Assembly (NCBI GenBank): GCA_022424815.1
Contig: JAKMGS010000041.1
Location: 1-13,193, forward strand
Length of the DNA: 13,193 nucleotides
Origin: Schleiferiaceae bacterium
GTDB lineage: Bacteria > Bacteroidota > Bacteroidia > Flavobacteriales > Schleiferiaceae
Direction of reading: 5' to 3'
The notes under the pieces: model-generated
Databases searched by the model: none
What the model saw: only the letters and a program-made list of their open reading frames with translations
Told to the model about the DNA's origin: nothing
Position numbers and translations under genes: made by a program
Shown: in pieces, positions 1-6,642 of the stretch
How positions within the stretch are numbered: the first letter of the stretch is position 1
Layout: each line of letters begins with the position of its first letter

Positions 1-511
1 TTTTAAACGTTGCCGCTATAATGAGCCCTATGATTGAATTGACCACAATATACCCCAACCAAGTAAATAGATAAACTTTAATATTTCTGCCACTCCAATT
101 TTCAATAGCTTCTAGCGTGCTTTCCATTTGATCTGCGGGCATGTTTGCATCGCTTAATTTTTCCATAGTAGTCCCTAGTTGTTTATCGACTACCATGTCT
201 CTAAAGTCCGTATCAATCCAAAAGTAAAGAGCTATTACGAAGCCTATACTCAGAGTGATGTTTATAATGCGGTTTATCATGTATACAGAAAATACCTCTC
301 TGAACGTAGCATAACCGTTTTGGCGCTTTTTTAGCTCAATGACCGACCACAAACAAATTACAAAGTTCACTACGATTAATACTACACCGCTGATTTGACC
401 GAAAGTAGAAAACTGATCTAAAATAAGGTAATATGATAGTTGCAGTAATACAGCTAGTGTACCGGCTATCAATCCATAGTTATACAAGTCTTTGTCCAGC
501 TTATTTCTCAT
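1..511 (-). CDS. DUF4199-like integral membrane protein (partial, 3' end outside window)
   Basis: I read this frame by hand: it is open from an ATG at 511-509 to the window edge, giving 170 residues with no stop. There is a short charged N-terminus (MRNKLDKDLYNYG), then hydrophobic stretches at about residues 13-35, 42-60, 82-102 and 148-168. A polar loop (about 103-147) lies between the third and fourth, and a GYATFREVF segment follows the second. Four membrane helices, the YGLIAG start and the GY-TF motif match what I know of the Bacteroidota DUF4199 family, which has no established function and usually has about 160-180 residues, so only a few residues are probably missing. It is transcribed divergently from the SRP RNA gene. 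GC is low: a hand count gives 178 of the first 480 bases (37%). The family call is from memory of the pattern; the reading frame itself is firm. Confidence 0.72.
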   Translation of the reverse strand, partial: MRNKLDKDLYNYGLIAGTLAVLLQLSYYLILDQFSTFGQISGVVLIVVNFVICLWSVIELKKRQNGYATFREVFSVYMINRIINITLSIGFVIALYFWIDTDFRDMVVDKQLGTTMEKLSDANMPADQMESTLEAIENWSGRNIKVYLFTWLGYIVVNSIIGLIIAATFK

Positions 512-529
512 TATTGGAGGTTGTTTGCC

Positions 530-537
530 CAAAGATA
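530..537 (-). promoter_or_regulatory. Possible -7 box for the DUF4199-like gene
   Basis: On the minus strand this reads TATCTTTG, a full match to the Bacteroidota -7 consensus TAnnTTTG, 18 bases before the ATG. The nearest TTG to serve as a -33 element is 24 bases upstream, longer than the usual 17-23, so the call is tentative. Confidence 0.4.
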
Positions 538-568
538 AGAGAAGAAGTCAATTTTCGTGATCAAAAGA

Positions 569-599
569 TTGCTTTCTGAGAAGGGTTAAACTAAATTTG
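569..599 (+). promoter_or_regulatory. Promoter of the SRP RNA gene
   Basis: A TTG at 569-571 and TAAATTTG at 592-599 are separated by 20 bases, matching the Bacteroidota housekeeping sigma pattern (TTG, 17-23 bases, TAnnTTTG). Transcription would begin about 5 bases after the box, which coincides with the first base of the closing stem of the SRP RNA at 604. This RNA start helps to calibrate the other -7 boxes in the window. Confidence 0.7.
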
Positions 600-603
600 C
601 GCC

Positions 604-700
604 GGGCAAGTCTCACACAACCAGCTCCTGGTGAATCCCCCAGGGCGGGAACGCAGCAAGGGTAGTCGGTCGTAGCGGTGTGATGTGAGTAGCTTGCCCT
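604..700 (+). ncRNA. ffs: Small signal recognition particle RNA (4.5S type)
   Basis: This is the RNA core of the signal recognition particle, which binds Ffh and directs ribosomes making membrane proteins to the inner membrane. The ends pair (GGGCAAG at 604-610 with CTTGCCC at 693-699), and a second stem pairs CTCACA at 612-617 with TGTGAG at 684-689. The tip has the hallmark GGAA tetraloop (648-651) closed by GCG/CGC. Below it is the symmetric internal loop, CAGG at 641-644 opposite AGCA at 655-658, the same bases as in Escherichia coli 4.5S RNA and the main Ffh contact. CCC at 638-640 can then pair with GGG at 660-662. The size of about 97 bases fits the small bacterial class without an Alu domain. 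Exact ends are inferred from the stem. Confidence 0.93.
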
Positions 701-706
701 TTTTTT
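693..706 (+). terminator. ffs: Intrinsic terminator formed by the end of the SRP RNA
   Basis: The 3' arm of the closing stem (CTTGCCC, 693-699) runs directly into seven T residues (700-706). The long SRP hairpin followed by the U tract should act as a Rho-independent terminator, so the transaldolase gene needs its own promoter. Confidence 0.75.
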
Positions 707-739
707 GTGCCCTAAAGTCTCGGGAATGCCTTACTTTTG
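705..739 (+). promoter_or_regulatory. Possible promoter of the transaldolase gene
   Basis: TACTTTTG at 732-739 fully matches TAnnTTTG. A TTG at 705-707, at the end of the ffs terminator T run, lies 24 bases upstream, slightly long for a -33 element. Predicted transcription start is near 744, giving a leader of about 24 bases before the ATG at 768. Confidence 0.4.
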
Positions 740-767
740 ACCTGGAATAAATTCAATACCACAACAC

Positions 768-1424
768 ATGAAATTTTTCATTGATACAGCGAACCTCGAC
801 CAGATTAAAGAAGCTCAGGATTTGGGCGTACTAGACGGGGTAACAACCAATCCTTCATTGATGGCTAAAGAAGGCATCAGCGGAACGGAAAACGTGAAAG
901 CCCACTACAAGGCTATTTGTGATATCGTCGACGGTGATGTGAGCGCAGAAGTGATCGCTACTGACTACGATGCGATGATTAAAGAAGGAGAAGAATTGGC
1001 CGCTATCGATGAAAAAATCGTCGTAAAAATCCCTATGATCAAAGATGGGATAAAGGCATTGAAGTACTTCTCAAGCAAAGGCATCAAGACGAACTGTACC
1101 TTGATCTTCTCAGCAGGCCAAGCCTTGATGGCAGCCAAAGCTGGTGCGACCTACGTGAGCCCATTCATCGGCCGTTTGGACGACATTTCAACCGACGGTT
1201 TAGATTTGATCGAGAGCATCCGTGTGATCTTCGACAACTATGATTTCGGCACTGAAATCTTGGCCGCCTCTGTACGTCACCCGATGCACATCATTCAATG
1301 TGCGCAGATTGGTGCAGACGTGATGACAGGACCATTGAGCGCAATGGAAGCCTTGTTGAAGCACCCGTTGACCGACATCGGTTTGGCGAAGTTCTTGGAG
1401 GATCACGCCAAGGCGAACAGCTAA
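768..1424 (+). CDS. tal: Transaldolase, small TalC/FSA-type subfamily
   Basis: A class I aldolase of 218 residues from the non-oxidative pentose phosphate pathway; it would move a dihydroxyacetone unit between sedoheptulose 7-phosphate and erythrose 4-phosphate in the cytoplasm. It opens with MKFFIDTANLDQIKEA and DGVTTNPSLMAKEG, both typical of the short single-domain (alpha/beta barrel) subfamily of about 210-220 residues. The Schiff-base lysine is K87 in VVKIP. Members of this subfamily are either transaldolases or fructose-6-phosphate aldolases. Here the position of Gln59 in E. coli FSA is E61 (VSAEV), and that of FSA Tyr131 appears to be F133 (SPFIGR). Both are transaldolase-like, so I prefer transaldolase, although automatic annotation may say fructose-6-phosphate aldolase. 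It stands alone between the ffs terminator and its own hairpin terminator. No Shine-Dalgarno sequence is visible. Confidence 0.93.
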   Translation: MKFFIDTANLDQIKEAQDLGVLDGVTTNPSLMAKEGISGTENVKAHYKAICDIVDGDVSAEVIATDYDAMIKEGEELAAIDEKIVVKIPMIKDGIKALKYFSSKGIKTNCTLIFSAGQALMAAKAGATYVSPFIGRLDDISTDGLDLIESIRVIFDNYDFGTEILAASVRHPMHIIQCAQIGADVMTGPLSAMEALLKHPLTDIGLAKFLEDHAKANS

Positions 1425-1448
1425 ATTTGACTCAAATTTTTGACCCAG

Positions 1449-1477
1449 AGCCCTGCAGTAATGCGGGGCTTTTTTTG
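1449..1477 (+). terminator. Rho-independent terminator after the transaldolase gene
   Basis: AGCCCTGCA (1449-1457) pairs with TGCGGGGCT (1462-1470) across a GTAA loop, with a single T-G wobble, and is followed by seven T residues (1471-1477). It lies 25 bases after the stop codon and isolates the transaldolase transcript from the next gene. Confidence 0.87.
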
Positions 1478-1509
1478 TACCTTTTTGTAGCGTAAAAATC
1501 TCTTTCTCC

Positions 1510-2127
1510 ATGGTCTATACCCTCTTTCCTGATAGCCTTAATATGAGTACGGTTGAAGAATGCGTGGCACGCTTTGAAAAAGGTGATGTTGCCATCATTC
1601 CCACGGATTCAGTCTATGCCATTGCTGGAGATTTTCAGCATCCCAAGGCCTTGGAGAAATTGGCCAAAATCAAGGGAGAATCCGTGAAGGAGGCAGAGTT
1701 CAGCTTTCTTTTCACCAGCATTTCGCAGGTATCGGAATACACGCAGAGTTTGGACGGTCCCACTTTTAAGCTGGTGAAAAAATGCTTGCCCGGGCCTTAC
1801 ACCTTGGTACTGGAAGCCAACATCAATCTAGCCCGCAAGCTTGGGCAAAAGCGAAGTACCATAGGCGTTAGAATTCCAGATAACCCCATCGTACTGGCGT
1901 TGGCTGAACGTCTCGGACGTCCGCTCGCCTCAGCCTCATTGCACCACGACGACGATATTTTGCAATACCCTACAGACCCGGATGAAATCGTCGCGAAATA
2001 TGCTGGAAAGGCAGATTTTATCATTGACGGCGGTTGGGGAGATAATATCCCTTCCACAGTCATCGATCTAAGCGGTGATGTGCCTACCCTACTTAGAGCG
2101 GGTAAAGGCGATCCTGATGTGATTTAA
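1510..2127 (+). CDS. YciO-type protein of the Sua5/YrdC/YciO family
   Basis: A 205-residue single-domain protein of the family whose best known members (TsaC, Sua5) make threonylcarbamoyl-AMP for the t6A modification of tRNA. Family marks are PTDSVYAIAG (31-40), LPGPYT (93-98), TIGVRIPDNP (117-126), PSTVIDLS (181-188) and LLRAGKGD (194-201). The order and spacing resemble E. coli YciO more than TsaC. The usual KxR is K53-I-K55, and the usual SxN is S143-L-H145, so the canonical nucleotide and threonine-binding signature is incomplete. It may be a weak or different enzyme rather than the cell's main TsaC; automatic tools may still name it L-threonylcarbamoyladenylate synthase. The start at 1510 keeps the N-terminal strand; an ATG at residue 12 would shorten it. 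No perfect promoter box is visible; TACCTTTT at 1479-1486 is a one-mismatch candidate. Its last 35 bases overlap the end of menE on the other strand. Confidence 0.87.
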   Translation: MVYTLFPDSLNMSTVEECVARFEKGDVAIIPTDSVYAIAGDFQHPKALEKLAKIKGESVKEAEFSFLFTSISQVSEYTQSLDGPTFKLVKKCLPGPYTLVLEANINLARKLGQKRSTIGVRIPDNPIVLALAERLGRPLASASLHHDDDILQYPTDPDEIVAKYAGKADFIIDGGWGDNIPSTVIDLSGDVPTLLRAGKGDPDVI

Positions 2128-3112
2128 CCCAAAGAGCAAGGCCGCGACGGTCGAGTTTGCCACCGGCCACCTCCGGCCACGCTGACAGCCATAGGTAATG
2201 CTTAGGGCGTTGGTTTTTAGGCCATTTCTGTAGGATTGCTTTGGCCTGCGTTAGTTGGCCTTGGTCGGAAAGGATCAGCACAGGTAATTGGTCGAAAACT
2301 TCATCTTCTATCGGAGCAATTGCAGCACTAATACCCTCGGCTGCGAGCGCTTGTTCCCACTGCTCTGGATGGATTTTAATGCCCCCAGAATTGATGGCAA
2401 AATCCAAGCGTCCTTCTACAGTAAACTCACGATCGTTGTATAGTATGGCGGCATCATTGGTGACCAATTCTTCTATACCCAAATGCGGCGACCCCACCAC
2501 CAAGGCACCGTCTGCATTCACCGAAAAGCGGGTACTGCCTACTGCTCTATACACTTCGTCCTCCAACGAACGCACCGCCACATGAGAGGCCGTTTCTGTC
2601 ATCCCATAGCCCACATACACTTCAGTCCCCTCGGGGCATTGCTCTACAGGAGCGGTACTGCCGCCGAGCAACACCTTCCTTATCCCCTCGTGCCAAGTCA
2701 ACTGTTGAAATTGCGGAACGGTCAGCGGAATGAAATCAATCGTGGTTCGAGGGAGGTCCAAGGATATTTTGGGCTCCACCAAATGCAACTCCAACGCCCC
2801 AACCAAGGCCCGGATCACCATCATGGCTCCGCCAATACGGTCCGCAGGAAGGCCCAAAACCGCCACCGCGCCTGGGGCTAAACCAAAATATTCCAGCGTA
2901 GCTTGTGCACTTTGCGCCAATCGCGCTCGGGGATGATGCCAAACTTTAGGCACCCCAGTACTTCCGCTGGTGGACATGGGTAGAAATTCAGCGTCGGAAA
3001 GCCAAAATTTCACCACCTTTTGGACCCCCGCAACATAGCCCGGAACTTCTTGTAAATCAACAAGTTCTATTGGCGTAAAGCGCTGGTTATTCCAAATAAA
3101 TGTGGTCGGCAT
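2093..3112 (-). CDS. menE: o-Succinylbenzoate-CoA ligase
   Basis: An AMP-forming acyl-CoA ligase (339 residues) that would activate o-succinylbenzoate to its CoA ester in menaquinone synthesis. Visible motifs of the ANL superfamily: the P-loop STSGSTGVPK (47-56), GYGMTETASH (A5), EGRLDFAINSGGIKIHPEQW (A7/A8) and the C-terminal catalytic lysine K319 in GGKLDRRG. At about 340 residues it is short for the superfamily, as expected for the compact MenE of this phylum, which lacks much of the N-terminal subdomain. The frame is open further upstream to 3259, but I chose the ATG at 3112-3110, where MPTTFIWNNQRFTPIEL gives the usual MenE N-terminus and the gene no longer overlaps the divergent receptor gene. 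Only the protein identity and strand link it to the men operon: a receptor gene separates it from menC, so it needs its own promoter, and I could not find one. Its 3' end overlaps the YciO-type gene by 35 bases. Confidence 0.92.
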   Translation of the reverse strand: MPTTFIWNNQRFTPIELVDLQEVPGYVAGVQKVVKFWLSDAEFLPMSTSGSTGVPKVWHHPRARLAQSAQATLEYFGLAPGAVAVLGLPADRIGGAMMVIRALVGALELHLVEPKISLDLPRTTIDFIPLTVPQFQQLTWHEGIRKVLLGGSTAPVEQCPEGTEVYVGYGMTETASHVAVRSLEDEVYRAVGSTRFSVNADGALVVGSPHLGIEELVTNDAAILYNDREFTVEGRLDFAINSGGIKIHPEQWEQALAAEGISAAIAPIEDEVFDQLPVLILSDQGQLTQAKAILQKWPKNQRPKHYLWLSAWPEVAGGKLDRRGLALWVKSHQDRLYPL

Positions 3113-3158
3113 CAAAAAAGTGTTAATTCGGTATAGTTCTTGCGTAGGTGTGCGCACT

Positions 3159-5594
3159 ATGACCCGATTCAAAATCATTTCAATATACGCCATCGCGTTG
3201 GTTTTTTCCCTCTCAGGGAAGGCCACGGGCGTGGAAAATTTCAGATGGGTCACGGTCATGACAGACCAGAGTCATGAGCCTATTGAAGGGGTTTCAGTCA
3301 TGATCAACCAAACATTCGTAGGAGAGACTGGCCCGCTGGGAAGATTACTCCTGCCCGACGGCGCACCCGGGGATCTTATTGGGTTTTACCACACCAGCTA
3401 CTCCCCCGCTTTTGTGTCCAGATTAGAATTGGGCACCCTTGAATACAACATTTACCTCCAAGAGAGCGTCCTTAACATTCAAGAGGTCGTGATCAACGCG
3501 AATAGGATCAAACAGGATTACCAGCGTACGGCCAAGGAAGTGCGTACCATCGATTCCAAACGCATGGACGAGCAATACCAAGCCAATGCGGCCGATGCCC
3601 TAGGCATTGACCCAAATATCTTCATTCAAAAGAGTCAAAGCGGCGGCGGTTCCCCGATGATACGTGGGATGAGCACCTCGCGCGTGCTGCTCACCGTCGA
3701 CGGCATCCGCATGAACAATGCCATCTTCCGCGCCGGTAACGTCCACAATGTGATCAGCTTAGATCCCGAATCCATTGCAAACCTTGAAATCAGCCTAGGG
3801 CCAGGTAGCGTACTGAACGGCTCGGACGCCATGGGTGGGGTGATGAACATCAATACCTACGAAGCGCATTACGGCGATTCCACGGAGATCATGCAAAGTC
3901 TGGTCTTCACTTTATCGAATCAAAGTGGCCAATTAGCCCGTCGACCAAATTTCCGAATCAACTACGGTGGATTGAATTGGGCCGGGATGACCTCCATCAC
4001 CTTCTCCCAGTACCAAGATGTACGCATGGGTAAAAACGTCCTTGGATGGACGCCCGAATCCCACCTCGACAACACCCTTTCGAACTTCTACACCGCCCGT
4101 TTTGGCAACCTCGACACTATCCTGGTCAACGAAAACCCGTATATCCAGGTCAACACCGGCTATGACCAGCGTAACTTCACCAACAAATTTAAAATCCGCA
4201 TCTCCCCGCGTACCGAAATTAAGGCGGGCCTCCACGGCAGCGTGACCACGGACATCTCGCGTTACGACCGCATGATGGAAATGAAAGGAGATATGCCGAA
4301 GTATGCGAAATGGAACTACGGCCCACAGATTTGGTCCTTGGGCTACATCGCCTTGGAAAACCGCACTACTACTCGCTTCTCGGATTGGATTAAAATTACC
4401 GTGGCCGGACAGTATTACGAGGAGAGCCGCGATGTACGCAAACTCAAAAATTTAGAAGGCAAGGTGCAGCGAGAGCAGGTCTATATTGGCCAATTCAACG
4501 TGGACGCCAGCAAAAAATTGGGCATACGAACCAAACTCGTCTATGGGGCAGAATACATCCAAAACAATCTGACCAGTACCGCATGGAAGTACCACGAGCT
4601 CGTTCCGGACACCACCTGGCCCGCACAAACGCGCTACGCGGACGGCAGTCTTTGGCAAAGCACCTCCGGATTCGCCATGCTCCACACCGACCTCAGCGAT
4701 AGACTCAGTGCCAGCGGTGGGGTTCGAATGAATAGCGTTCACCTATTCACCCCCATTTCATTCAACGGCTTCGAACAAGAAGCCGACCTCCAATTCCTCG
4801 CACCTTCAGCCGAATTAGGCTTAACTTATTTCCGCCCCACGTTCAAATACTTCCTCAACCTAAGTACCGGATTCCGTGCCCCCAACATCGATGACGCGAG
4901 CAAAGTATTTGATTCACAACCTGGGGCGTTAATCATTCCCAACCCCGATCTCCACGAAGAGCGATTGTACAGTGCCGAACTAGGCATGAAGCAAAAGCTC
5001 GGAGACCGTTGGGCGTTGGATGCCAGTTTCTATTACAGCTATTTAGACGAAGCCATGGAGCGGGCACCCTTCAATTTTGTAGGCCGTGACAGCGTGTTTT
5101 ACGAGGGAGAACTCTCTCAGGTACTTGCCGTACAAAATCTTGATTACGCTTGGGTCTGGGGATACCAATTCGGCGTTCGTTCAGACCTTACTAAAAACCT
5201 GCACTGGCTACTACACTGGTCCCACCCCATGGGTATGGACAGTCAAGGCAATCCCCTACGTCACGTCAACCCATTCAATGCGACCTCCACAGTTAGCTAC
5301 AATCGTGAAAAAATCAGGGGGGTAATCATATTGAGGTATAACGGCAGCGTCGATGCAGAAGACATGCCATTCTCTGAATTGGATAAAGTCCATATGTATG
5401 CCATTAACGACTTTGGTTTGCCTTATTCACCTTCGTGGTATACGATCAACCTACACGGTTCCTACCACTTCTCGAAAAACATTTTAATTCGAGTAGGACT
5501 AGAGAATTTGATGGATGTGCGATACCGTCCATATTCTAGTGGCATCGTTTCCCCAGGACGTTCCTTGTTCTTATCAATGCGCATGTCGGTTTAA
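3159..5594 (+). CDS. TonB-dependent outer-membrane receptor
   Basis: A TonB-gated outer-membrane transporter of 811 residues. From the N-terminus: a signal peptide (about 1-24, MTRFKIISIY then a hydrophobic run), a carboxypeptidase-regulatory-like beta domain (about 28-105), a TonB-box-like IQEVVINANR (107-116), the plug domain (about 120-235, with SGGGSPMIRGM at 161-171, LLTVDGIRMNNA at 177-188, and LGPGSVLNGSDAMGGVMNI at 213-231) and a beta-barrel to the C-terminus (late motif GLENLMDVRYRPYSSG). It has no SusD partner nearby, so it is not a SusCD glycan pair. The plug resembles receptors for haem or siderophores, but the substrate cannot be read from sequence. The frame is open to a GTG at 3102; the ATG at 3159 is preferred because the signal peptide starts there. 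TAAATGTG at 3097-3104 is a one-mismatch -7 box with a TTG 24 bases upstream. The gene lies between menE and menC on the opposite strand, and its stop overlaps the stop of menC. Confidence 0.93.
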   Translation: MTRFKIISIYAIALVFSLSGKATGVENFRWVTVMTDQSHEPIEGVSVMINQTFVGETGPLGRLLLPDGAPGDLIGFYHTSYSPAFVSRLELGTLEYNIYLQESVLNIQEVVINANRIKQDYQRTAKEVRTIDSKRMDEQYQANAADALGIDPNIFIQKSQSGGGSPMIRGMSTSRVLLTVDGIRMNNAIFRAGNVHNVISLDPESIANLEISLGPGSVLNGSDAMGGVMNINTYEAHYGDSTEIMQSLVFTLSNQSGQLARRPNFRINYGGLNWAGMTSITFSQYQDVRMGKNVLGWTPESHLDNTLSNFYTARFGNLDTILVNENPYIQVNTGYDQRNFTNKFKIRISPRTEIKAGLHGSVTTDISRYDRMMEMKGDMPKYAKWNYGPQIWSLGYIALENRTTTRFSDWIKITVAGQYYEESRDVRKLKNLEGKVQREQVYIGQFNVDASKKLGIRTKLVYGAEYIQNNLTSTAWKYHELVPDTTWPAQTRYADGSLWQSTSGFAMLHTDLSDRLSASGGVRMNSVHLFTPISFNGFEQEADLQFLAPSAELGLTYFRPTFKYFLNLSTGFRAPNIDDASKVFDSQPGALIIPNPDLHEERLYSAELGMKQKLGDRWALDASFYYSYLDEAMERAPFNFVGRDSVFYEGELSQVLAVQNLDYAWVWGYQFGVRSDLTKNLHWLLHWSHPMGMDSQGNPLRHVNPFNATSTVSYNREKIRGVIILRYNGSVDAEDMPFSELDKVHMYAINDFGLPYSPSWYTINLHGSYHFSKNILIRVGLENLMDVRYRPYSSGIVSPGRSLFLSMRMSV

Positions 5595-6640
5595 ACCAAC
5601 ACACTGAGACCCCAAGATTTTTGAATATCATCGACCAATTGTAATTGGCCACCCGCCACCTGATGAGGGGCCGGCACATTGTTTGTGTACAAACTCCCCG
5701 TACCCAAACCTTGCGGCAACAAGTTATTCTTCGTAGAAGCCCATTGGGCAATGGCGTTCATCCCCACATTGCTCTCCAATGCACTCGTCGCCCACCACTT
5801 AATGCCACGGGCCTCTGCCAAGGTGATCCACTGGTCAGCACCGCGCCATCCACCAATAAAACTTGGTTTGAGAATGATGTAAGGCGGTCTAATCTGGTCG
5901 AGCAGCTTTACGCGCTCCTCCTGTTCCACCAATCCTATCAAACTTTCGTCCAACGCCACAGGGGTGTGTGCTCGCTGCACGAGCTCGGCCAATTCCTCCC
6001 TGCGATCCACCGCCAAAGGCTGCTCGATACTATGCACGGCCAACCCCGCCAATACTTGGTCCACCTCCAGCGCCTCCTGCAGCGTAAAGGCACCATTGGC
6101 ATCAACGCGCAAGGTTAATTGGTCCTGTGAAAACTCTTTTCTGATCCCTTCCAACAAAGCACGCTCCGTAGCCCAATCAATGGCACCTACCTTCATCTTC
6201 AGCGTGGTAAAGCCCTCCTCCAACCGGCGGCTGATCTGATCCAGCATGAAGGACTCGTCCCCCATCCAAATCAACCCATTGATCGCAATGGACTCCTCGC
6301 CCCGACTATACGGCGTTTGGAAATGCTGAAAACCGTGCTGCAAATGGCTAAAGGCCTGCTCCAAGGCAAACTGAATACTAGGAAACTGCGCATTGACCGC
6401 ATACAACTCTTCCAATCCCAATGCGATGTTCTGAACCGTCCAATGCAGTTGCGCCTCGAGCTCAGGCACATCGTCCATGCTCAACCCACGCAAGATGCCC
6501 ACCTCGCCCCATCCCACAAGAAACGGTGCGGAAGCATCCTCAATTTTCAGAAAATAACTCTGCTTAGTCCGCAACACCCCGCGCGAAGTGCCGGCGAGCT
6601 GCTTGAAAATCAGATCATATGAGCTGAAACTCGCGCGCAT
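5591..6640 (-). CDS. menC: o-Succinylbenzoate synthase
   Basis: An enolase-superfamily enzyme (349 residues) that dehydrates SHCHC to o-succinylbenzoate. The catalytic set is complete: K148 and K150 in the LKMKVG motif, metal ligands D180 (RVDANG), E206 (SIEQP) and D231 (ALDES), and K258 (ILKPS). The N-terminal capping domain covers about residues 1-110 and the barrel the rest, with a C-terminal GLGTGSLYTNN loop. The frame extends to 6901 inside menA, but the ATG at 6640-6638 begins the real protein (MRASFSSYDL) and lies just 2 bases after the menA stop, pointing to translational coupling. It is the last gene of the men operon as seen here. Its stop codon shares TTAA with that of the receptor gene, and no terminator is visible. 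Confidence 0.94.
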   Translation of the reverse strand: MRASFSSYDLIFKQLAGTSRGVLRTKQSYFLKIEDASAPFLVGWGEVGILRGLSMDDVPELEAQLHWTVQNIALGLEELYAVNAQFPSIQFALEQAFSHLQHGFQHFQTPYSRGEESIAINGLIWMGDESFMLDQISRRLEEGFTTLKMKVGAIDWATERALLEGIRKEFSQDQLTLRVDANGAFTLQEALEVDQVLAGLAVHSIEQPLAVDRREELAELVQRAHTPVALDESLIGLVEQEERVKLLDQIRPPYIILKPSFIGGWRGADQWITLAEARGIKWWATSALESNVGMNAIAQWASTKNNLLPQGLGTGSLYTNNVPAPHQVAGGQLQLVDDIQKSWGLSVLV

Positions 6641-6642
6641 CC

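Noticed and set aside
3102..3158. Receptor start at GTG 3102
   Set aside because: It would place 19 residues before the signal peptide and overlap menE; the ATG at 3159 starts a clean signal peptide.
3113..3259. A 49-residue N-terminal extension of MenE starting at 3259
   Set aside because: It runs antisense through the receptor signal peptide region and does not look like a MenE N-terminus; the ATG at 3112 fits family length.
5645..6118. A 157-codon open frame antisense to menC
   Set aside because: It has low-complexity, arginine- and histidine-rich text without domain features, opposite a gene with a full catalytic residue set.
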